Source of the DNA: Methanonatronarchaeales archaeon | GTDB taxonomy: Archaea > Halobacteriota > Methanonatronarchaeia > JAANXF01 | DNA length: 42,523 nt | Assembly (NCBI GenBank): GCA_018263395.1 | Contig: JAANXF010000009.1 | Location: 1 to 42,523 of the forward strand | Direction: 5' to 3' | In this document: positions 37,701 to 42,523 of the stretch, piece after piece | Position numbering within the stretch: position 1 is the stretch's first letter | Layout: the number at the start of each line of letters is the position of its first letter | Made by a program: the position numbers and the translations under genes | The notes under the pieces: generated by a model | What the model was told of the DNA's origin: nothing | The model's database searches: none | Seen by the model: the letters and a program-made list of their open reading frames with translations, nothing else

Positions 37701-37831
37701 GCCGTCTCCCGGGTGTCCACGTCCCCGGACCCGGGCCGCGGCCGCTCCACGTCGTGCACGTCCCACCCCAGCGCCTCGAAGGCGTCCAGGGCGCGGCGCT
37801 CGACAAGCTCGTACTCGTTGGCAGAGGACAC
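34755..37831 (-). pseudogene. hsdR: Type I restriction endonuclease subunit HsdR, broken
   Basis: The N-terminal nuclease domain (from ATG 37831) has RPDVVAFVNGVPLGVIECKNP, with the D...ExK site. At 37219-37217 an in-frame TAG follows VVAGT, and the frame continues LEDNVAGAVKAPGNRYQ. Walker A is WHTQGSGKSLTM. Near 36748 one base is missing (ATFQQCG to FPNPKRAESIEDLKQKL in another frame). Then DEAH (MVDEAHRTQYKKLA), TGTPIEKER and later helicase motifs follow. A TGA at 34898-34896 after REKRVVD is again in frame with the C-terminal helices KRKVKVQKEMRKEVKEYLL ending at 34755. Total length, with one base restored, is 1025 codons. No hsdM or hsdS is present. Probably an inactivated restriction gene, unless sequencing errors account for all three. 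Confidence 0.85.
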
Positions 37832-37841
37832 TTCTAACCTA

Positions 37842-37945
37842 TAGTGATTGTCGTAACTTTCCTGAAAATTTATTTCAGCGATTCCTGTCCTGTCCCCGAC
37901 GACGAGAGGAGGATTATCATCTTAAAGAAGTTTCGTCAAACACTA
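37842..37945 (+). mobile_element. MITE copy 2 (104 bp, TA target duplication)
   Basis: Identical to copy 1 over 104 bp and in the same orientation. TA duplications are at 37840-37841 and 37946-37947. It starts 10 bp upstream of the hsdR start codon, so it has either displaced the hsdR promoter or supplies a new one. Confidence 0.95.
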
Positions 37946-38004
37946 TAATTAGAGCTTATCCTTAAAAGCCTCCTCGGACTTTCGGCCTCCTTTCCTCGCT
38001 TCTA

Positions 38005-38253
38005 TCAGCGATTCCGGTCAATCCACCTGCAGAACTCGTCGAAGTCTCTGGCACTGGCCTGTTTGGCGATGCCTCGAAGGGTTCCTGTCCTGAGGGACCT
38101 GTGCCTGGGAACGGTGACCGTTCTCTTCTCCGAGCCGTCCGGGTGCTCCCACTTGAGAGTGTAGTGGTCGCCCTTCACACGGTCGATCCAGAAGTTGCCC
38201 CTGTTTACGAGTACCCTGATGACGTCGTCCCCGGAGAAGTCCCGGGTCGTCAT
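38005..38253 (-). CDS. hicA: HicA mRNA interferase toxin
   Basis: 82 aa, ATG start. Double-stranded-RNA-binding-like fold that cuts mRNA in translation-dependent fashion. The catalytic His is H30 in VKGDHYTLKWEHP, and the C-terminal half has the family pattern TVTVPRHRSLRTGTLRGIAKQA. It is downstream of hicB by 1 base, same strand. Confidence 0.93.
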   Translation of the reverse strand: MTTRDFSGDDVIRVLVNRGNFWIDRVKGDHYTLKWEHPDGSEKRTVTVPRHRSLRTGTLRGIAKQASARDFDEFCRWIDRNR

Positions 38254-38254
38254 T

Positions 38255-38515
38255 CTACTTCAGCACCTCGGGAAGGTTTCCCCGTCTCCTCCGGCTGTTG
38301 GCCGGATCGATCCCGAGGTCTTCGAGCTCCTCGGCGGTGGGTTCTCGCCCCTCTCCGCCGTGTGCCTCGAGGGCTTCTTGAAGGTTCTCAACGGCCTCCT
38401 GGGGCGTGGCCCCCTGACTGACCACGTCGGTCTCCGTGTCGGCGGCGACCCACGTGTCGTCCTCCTTCCAAAGCCTGTAGGGCTTCTCCGCCCTTGGGGC
38501 CTTCAGCTCGGGCAT
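38255..38515 (-). CDS. hicB: HicB antitoxin
   Basis: 86 aa, ATG start. It has the partial RNase H-like fold of HicB: KPYRLWKEDDTWVAADTETDVVSQGATPQEAVENLQEALEAH is the usual core (about 11-52, catalytic residues not expected). It neutralises HicA and often represses the operon. The C-terminus is short and basic, with no clear HTH. Gene order here is antitoxin first. Confidence 0.9.
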   Translation of the reverse strand: MPELKAPRAEKPYRLWKEDDTWVAADTETDVVSQGATPQEAVENLQEALEAHGGEGREPTAEELEDLGIDPANSRRRRGNLPEVLK

Positions 38516-38596
38516 GCAGGTGAAGATACGGTTTCCCGGTTATTAATTCCCTCTGCTACAGGGATTCACGGTTGAGCCGTCCCCGTCTTCTGATAC

Positions 38597-39511
38597 TTAC
38601 GCCAGCGTCGCCTGATAATTCCCCGAAAAGTGCCTATCGAGGTCTTCCAAGTACTCCCCTAACTCCTCCGTGCTTCGGAACAGGTCTGCCCCCTTTCTCT
38701 CGATCTCCTTGGGAGAGCACTCCCCCACGCCGTCAGGTGCGTACATGAAAACCGGCCTCCCCTCTCTAAGCGCTATCTCTGCTTGGTGAACTGTTCCCCC
38801 ATCATGCCTCGACGCGACGACTATAACGGCCCTGGACACGCCTGAAGTTATACGGTTCCTCTCCAGGAACCTCCACCTGCCGAAGGCCGTGTCCCTGCTG
38901 ACCTCAGACAGCAGTGCACCGTGCTCCGTAATTCTCTCCGCCAGCCCCTCGTTGGACGACGGATAGACCTTCTCGATGTGTCCCGGGAGAGAGGCGACGG
39001 TGTAGCCACCGGCGTCCATAGCGCCCTCATGGGCTTTTTCGTCGATTCCCTTGGCGAGGCCGCTCACCACCAGAAAGCCTTTCTTCACCAGGAACTCTCC
39101 TACCTCGTACGCGAAATCCTTCCTATCTTCCGGCGAGCTCCGGCTTCCGACGACGGCCACTCCGTCCATCGAAACGGGATACTCACCACGCACGTAGAGG
39201 CCCAGTGGCGGGTCCTCTATCTTCGCCAAAAGTCCGGGGTACTCCTCGCCGTAGAACGGGGCGAACTTGACCCCCTTCTCACTAAGGCGGTCCAGCTCGG
39301 ATACGTACCAGTCCAGATCCAGACCCTGGAGTGCACCGACCAGCTTATCCACCACCTTCGGGTCGAAATCCATCTCCCCGACTTTTCGAATCACGTCCTC
39401 CACACCGTCATCCTGGGAGACCTGGAGATTCCTGAACAGGTCGAGATAAACCCGCTTCTTGAACTTCTTGGAATCGTTCATGGCGGCGAGGAGTACGTTC
39501 TTCGTGATCAT
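38597..39511 (-). CDS. dprA: DprA/Smf-like SLOG-fold protein
   Basis: 304 aa, ATG start. In bacteria DprA loads RecA on incoming single-stranded DNA. The Rossmann (SLOG) domain is clear: VAVVGSRSSPEDR (GSR at 122-124), LVVSGLAKGIDEKAHEGAM (150-168), ALLSEV, ERNRITSGVSRAVIVVAS (217-234) and HQAEIALREGRPVF. The N-terminus (1-115) is helical with the EYPGLLAKIEDPPLGLYVRG lead-in. No C-terminal winged helix is evident. It overlaps the upstream PRTase gene by 4 bases. Outside competence loci, SLOG proteins are often immune nucleotide sensors. Confidence 0.88.
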   Translation of the reverse strand: MITKNVLLAAMNDSKKFKKRVYLDLFRNLQVSQDDGVEDVIRKVGEMDFDPKVVDKLVGALQGLDLDWYVSELDRLSEKGVKFAPFYGEEYPGLLAKIEDPPLGLYVRGEYPVSMDGVAVVGSRSSPEDRKDFAYEVGEFLVKKGFLVVSGLAKGIDEKAHEGAMDAGGYTVASLPGHIEKVYPSSNEGLAERITEHGALLSEVSRDTAFGRWRFLERNRITSGVSRAVIVVASRHDGGTVHQAEIALREGRPVFMYAPDGVGECSPKEIERKGADLFRSTEELGEYLEDLDRHFSGNYQATLA

Positions 39512-40242
39512 CCCTCGTCCTCTCCCTCGGTCTCTTCTAGAATGCCGGCAAACTCGAAATGGCTCAGGCTCCCGTCCCTCCCAAGCACGAGACCTATCAC
39601 GGTACCAGCCCCTTTCTCCCTGAGAGCTTTTGCTGAATTGTACATCGTCGCTCCCGTTGTGTAGACATCGTCAATGACAATTACGTCCTCGCCATTTAGG
39701 TCTCTGGTGCACCGAATCTTATCTTCTACGTTCTCAATCCGGTCCCCTTTATCAGATAACTCTTTCTGGGAAGAGTAGTCCTCGCTCCTTTCAAGAATGG
39801 GTCGATATGGTAACTCGACATCTTGGGAGAGGATCTTCAGAAGCTCGTCCATCTGGTCCCGCTCTCCGTCTCCAGAGGGAGGCGCGACCATTAGCTCGTA
39901 GTTCTGAAGCTCTGGATACTTCTCAGCGATACAGTGCTCTAGTATCTCCGAAAGGCCCTCACCATACTCCGGGTTTCTCTTGAACTCTTTGATCTCTTTT
40001 GAAAGGTTATGCCCCCTGGACTTCTTGATGTAGATCGATGCAGCATAGACTTTCGAAAGATTGTATCCATCGACACGCGTATCCCCCTCGTAACAGGCAT
40101 AACAGAGCCCATGACCGGCGTACTCCTCCTGGATAGGATCGGCACACCGCTTGCAGAACGGCTCTTCCAGTAGCAGAAAGACCTCCCCGTCGCTCCTCTC
40201 AAAGACTTCGAATCGGTCTTTTACTGGTTTATAGGAGGTCAT
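39508..40242 (-). CDS. ComF-like phosphoribosyltransferase
   Basis: 244 aa, ATG start. An N-terminal zinc ribbon (C30, C33, C47, C50 in CKRCADP...CYACY) is followed by a type I phosphoribosyltransferase domain whose PRPP loop is VIVIDDVYTTGAT (187-199). This is the ComF domain plan. It is co-directional and overlapping (ATGA) with dprA. The product composition is lower in GC than core genes. The substrate base is unknown. In bacteria ComF helps DNA uptake; in this context a nucleotide-modifying defence role is equally possible. Confidence 0.85.
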   Translation of the reverse strand: MTSYKPVKDRFEVFERSDGEVFLLLEEPFCKRCADPIQEEYAGHGLCYACYEGDTRVDGYNLSKVYAASIYIKKSRGHNLSKEIKEFKRNPEYGEGLSEILEHCIAEKYPELQNYELMVAPPSGDGERDQMDELLKILSQDVELPYRPILERSEDYSSQKELSDKGDRIENVEDKIRCTRDLNGEDVIVIDDVYTTGATMYNSAKALREKGAGTVIGLVLGRDGSLSHFEFAGILEETEGEDEG

Positions 40243-40393
40243 TGGATACTTTTAATGCTTAAAATGGAGTATAAACCCCAACACGGGAGTTAGGTGAAAG
40301 TATCTCGCGTAGTATACACTATATCTCAGTGCCTAGAATACTTTCACTTGACTTATCGAATATACCTCTGGGGTCTAGGTCGATGCTTAAATA
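40243..40393. promoter_or_regulatory. Divergent promoter region with a 10-bp inverted repeat
   Basis: GTGAAAGTAT (40294-40303) and ATACTTTCAC (40338-40347) form a perfect inverted repeat with 34 bases between. TATA-like elements point both ways: GGTTTATAC on the minus strand (40268-40276, about 30 bases before the PRTase gene) and AATATACC on the plus strand (about 40359-40366, about 30 bases before the membrane-protein gene). The repeat may be an operator, or each arm may be a BRE/TATA of a second promoter pair. Confidence 0.5.
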
Positions 40394-41149
40394 ATGAATC
40401 CCCTAGACCGGGTCGGAGAGTGGATATTTTATAAGCTTGGCCTTGGGTCTGAGGAATTTATAGAAATAAGGGACGACTTCCTGTCTCTTTTTGAGACAGC
40501 TTTGGGTATCCCAGATATCGAAAAGAGAATGGCGTTTTCAATAAGCGAACTTCAAAAGGGAGCGACCAAGTGTTATTACTCAGCCCCTGACTATGATCCC
40601 CATGAATCTGTTTTTTCTATTTGGGACACCTTCCAGATATTACAATTTTTCTTAAAACTTCTAAGATTTCTCTTCCCGCTTTTATTGGTTGGTGCACTCG
40701 TCTCGGGATTCAGCCTTGGAGGAATGCCGTGGGCTGTGGGGCTTTTCGCTCCATTTGCCATCCTGACGCTGTTGTTCGAGGTCTATATCTACCATTTGAA
40801 GGCAGATACGTGGTTTTATCAACAGATGAACGACGAACTCAGAATATCGCCAAAAGAGATCAATAACACTCGGAGGAGAACGAAACTCGTCTCTTATTAC
40901 GTCTGGAACTGTGCTGCTTTACACGATCCAAAGATGATGCCCACACTGGGCTTTATGTACATCATCCAGCTTTTAAGCGACGGATTCTACAACAGGATTA
41001 TGGGAAACCTTGAAACGTATATCGAGGATTTATATGAAAAATCCCAGTCTGACAAATCGGTATTTATAGTGATTGTCATAACTTTCTTTATATGTTCTCT
41101 CAGCGATTCTGCCCTATCCCCGAAGACGAGAAGTAAATCTGAATATTAA
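40394..41149 (+). CDS. Two-helix membrane protein with MITE-derived C-terminus
   Basis: 251 aa as it stands, ATG start. Cytoplasmic N-terminal region (1-75), two transmembrane helices (about 78-105 and 108-133) and a ~105-residue C-terminal cytoplasmic domain (NNTRRRTKLVSYYVWNC, GFMYIIQLLSDGFYNRIMGN). No family was recognised. The last ~28 codons, after SQSDKSVF, come from the MITE at 41067. Removing it with one TA restores SVFSMYWGMLRGGRF and a stop near 41210. Low-GC gene, divergent from the PRTase-DprA pair, and possibly their membrane partner. Confidence 0.7.
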   Translation: MNPLDRVGEWIFYKLGLGSEEFIEIRDDFLSLFETALGIPDIEKRMAFSISELQKGATKCYYSAPDYDPHESVFSIWDTFQILQFFLKLLRFLFPLLLVGALVSGFSLGGMPWAVGLFAPFAILTLLFEVYIYHLKADTWFYQQMNDELRISPKEINNTRRRTKLVSYYVWNCAALHDPKMMPTLGFMYIIQLLSDGFYNRIMGNLETYIEDLYEKSQSDKSVFIVIVITFFICSLSDSALSPKTRSKSEY

Positions 41150-41169
41150 AGAAGTTTCGTCAACCACTA
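41067..41169 (+). mobile_element. MITE copy 3 (103 bp, diverged, TA target duplication)
   Basis: Begins TAGTGATTGTCATAACTTTC and ends GAAGTTTCGTCAACCACTA, flanked by TA at 41065-41066 and 41170-41171. Ends are close to those of copies 1 and 2, while the middle differs, so it is an older or separate lineage. It supplies the C-terminal codons of the membrane protein. Confidence 0.88.
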
Positions 41170-41205
41170 TAGTATGTACTGGGGTATGCTAAGGGGAGGA
41201 CGGTT

Positions 41206-42090
41206 CTAACTCTCCCCGTAGCTCCTCTCGATCAGCGGCTTCACCCGCTCCACGTCCCCCACGCTTCTCACCTCTACCTCCAGGTCGCCGGTGCCGTAGT
41301 GCCCGATGTTGCTCACGTCTCGGGCGAAGTCCGGCAACGGGTCCAGGGAGGCGGGGTCGACCTTGAGGTATATCAGGATCTTTGACGCACGGATCTCCAC
41401 ACAGGCGAAATTCCTCAGCCGCTTGTAGGCCGCGTAGTACTTCAGCTCCTTCTTCTGGACGTCGTCCCCGAGGGAGAGCATGAAGTCCTCGAGCTCGTGG
41501 AAAATCTCCTTGATCCGTTCATTAGAATCCTCGTAGTACTCCTGAAATGTCTTGGTGTGGGTCCGGGTCGTGGTTGTTTGCTCCGAGGCGCCTTCAACCG
41601 CGTTGATCAGTTCGAACAGGATGAACCCGTTCTCGTACATCTGGTACCGGATGAGTTCGATGTTCCGGTTCATCTGCTCTACGGCGTAGGAGTCGTACTT
41701 GGTGAAGTCCTCAGCGACGCAAAGGAGCCTCGGGGATGACCAATCGACCTCCGCATCGTCCCCATACTGATTCCTGACGAGGATCTCGAAGTCGCCCCTG
41801 TGGTCCATCAGCCAGTCGAAGTAGAACAGGCCCTGATTGATGATGTTCTCGTTCTTCTGCCGCTTGTACTCGATGATGACCGGGGAGTTGTTCTCGTCAA
41901 TTCCCAGGGTGTCGATACGACCACCGTGCTTCTTCCCGGTCGAGTGCTCGGTCTCCAGAAACCTGACCCCGAAGAACTCCTCAAGGTTGCTCTCAACGAG
42001 GGTCTGGATATTCTTCTCAAGATTCACCTGACGCTTACCAATCTCCTCGGCCACGCCATTATCCACGTCGAAGAGCCTAACGTCTGTCAT
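41206..42090 (-). CDS. DUF5655 protein with PD-(D/E)XK nuclease domain
   Basis: 294 aa, ATG start. The nuclease-like site is GGRIDTLGID plus PVIIEYKR (D60, E74, K76, counted from the ATG), as in the DUF91/NucS-like fold. The C-terminal part (about 180-294) matches DUF5655 (YYAAYKRLRNFACVEIRASKILIYLKVDP). Likely cuts or binds DNA; the target is unknown. Its start overlaps the end of the truncated upstream gene (ATGA), so they formed one operon. Confidence 0.8.
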   Translation of the reverse strand: MTDVRLFDVDNGVAEEIGKRQVNLEKNIQTLVESNLEEFFGVRFLETEHSTGKKHGGRIDTLGIDENNSPVIIEYKRQKNENIINQGLFYFDWLMDHRGDFEILVRNQYGDDAEVDWSSPRLLCVAEDFTKYDSYAVEQMNRNIELIRYQMYENGFILFELINAVEGASEQTTTTRTHTKTFQEYYEDSNERIKEIFHELEDFMLSLGDDVQKKELKYYAAYKRLRNFACVEIRASKILIYLKVDPASLDPLPDFARDVSNIGHYGTGDLEVEVRSVGDVERVKPLIERSYGES

Positions 42091-42394
42091 AAACCGGACC
42101 TCCTTATTTCTTCAAGTATCTGCTCTGAAGTAATTTCTTCACCACTCTCGCGTTCTATCTCTTTTCTGAATCCCTCTAGTTCGTCTTTGCTGAATAGGAG
42201 TTCAGGGTGTTCCTCTAAGTATTCCCGTGCCCAGGGTTGGATGTTGTACGCAAAAGCAAGTGCAGAATTGCCTATAGAAGACGTTCTTCCTATAATCCTA
42301 AGATGTTCTAGTTCGCTGACTGTCCCATTGTCGAGTGGGAGTTGTTGGGTTCTACTTCCCAGGTATCCCCGTAATATCTCCCTCTCTTCCGAAG
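42087..42394 (-). pseudogene. C-terminal remnant of a gene cut by the transposon (SieB-like?)
   Basis: An open frame enters from 42394 (ISSEEREILRGYLGSRT), continues with LPLDNGTVSELEHLRIIG and NSALAFAYNIQPWAREYL, and ends at TGA 42087-42089. The transposon end with its TA begins at 42396, so the N-terminus is missing. The SEELEHLRIIGRT/NIQPWAREYL pattern recalls the C-terminal part of superinfection-exclusion SieB-like membrane proteins; this is a tentative likeness. It is translationally coupled to the DUF5655 nuclease gene. Confidence 0.5.
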
Positions 42395-42397
42395 ATA

Positions 42398-42523
42398 TAG
42401 TTATTGACGTAACTTATTTATGGTTTGCTCTTGAAGATGGTTTATGCCGAGAGACTACGTCACCGAAACCAAAAAATGGATTTCTAAAAAAGAGTTGGTA
42501 AACAAAATTAAGAAGAAAAGAAT
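42398..42523 (+). mobile_element. Right partial copy of the same transposon
   Basis: Exact reverse complement of 1-126. Element end TAGTTATTGACGTAACTTA is preceded by TA (42396-42397). A TTATTTATGG element ahead of ATG 42444 could be the transposase promoter. The rest of the element lies outside the window. Confidence 0.75.
42444..42523 (+). CDS. Transposase N-terminus, partial (second copy)
   Basis: ATG at 42444; 26 codons then the right edge of the window. The sequence is identical to the product of 80-1 on the minus strand, with a WISKKELVNKIKKKR segment as in the start of IS630-type transposases. The catalytic domain is not visible. Confidence 0.55.
   Translation, partial: MPRDYVTETKKWISKKELVNKIKKKR

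Overview
The window reads as a stretch of chromosome from a halophilic euryarchaeon, either a haloarchaeon or a close salt-in relative. The evidence is GC-rich DNA, strongly Asp/Glu-rich proteins, many GTG/TTG starts and TATA elements 25-30 bases upstream of start codons (leaderless-type genes). It also carries archaeal informational genes (TiaS, RFC small subunit, RNase P Rpp21, aIF5A, RNase HII), archaeal SepF, a haloarchaeal-type isocitrate dehydrogenase, and haloarchaeal families such as DUF2240. No tool was available, so family calls rest on motifs and remembered family sequences.

Layout. Positions 1-126 and 42398-42523 are perfect inverted copies of the same sequence: the first part of a TA-flanked, IS630-like transposon. 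The window therefore runs from one copy of a repeated element to another. After a decayed secreted protein (154-1077), the region 1.06-26.8 kb is a compact housekeeping block. It holds tRNA modification (tiaS), a PUA protein, sepF-DUF2240, rfcS, tRNA-Asn, aroA, a thioredoxin-like protein, icd, dinB, endonuclease V, a ferritin-like protein, cobO, polX, acylphosphatase, an AhbD-like radical SAM protein, ilvD, a DUF4010 membrane protein, a NIF3 protein, a double-MgtE transporter, trmJ-midA, rnp4, aIF5A, rnhB and an ACT protein. One lower-GC insert (8771-9511) encodes a possible RHH-HEPN fusion. DNA repair is well represented.

The region 26.8-28.4 kb is an AT-rich transferred patch. Here the head of a PLD-type helicase/nuclease gene has been joined to a B12-binding radical SAM gene and then interrupted by a 104-bp MITE. 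A tight carA-carB-argG operon (28.6-34.0 kb) for carbamoyl phosphate and arginine synthesis follows.

The region 34.0-42.5 kb is a defence-like accessory island. It contains a YgjP metalloprotease, a type I restriction hsdR broken by two in-frame stops and one frameshift, a second identical MITE, a HicBA toxin-antitoxin pair, a DprA-ComF-like phosphoribosyltransferase pair divergent from a two-helix membrane protein, a third MITE copy that replaces that membrane protein's C-terminus, a PD-(D/E)XK nuclease (DUF5655), and a gene remnant cut by the terminal transposon. The strongest candidate for an undescribed system is the DprA/PRTase/membrane-protein divergon. The best-supported mobile-element story is the MITE family: removing one copy restores an open reading frame exactly and so proves the TA target duplication.
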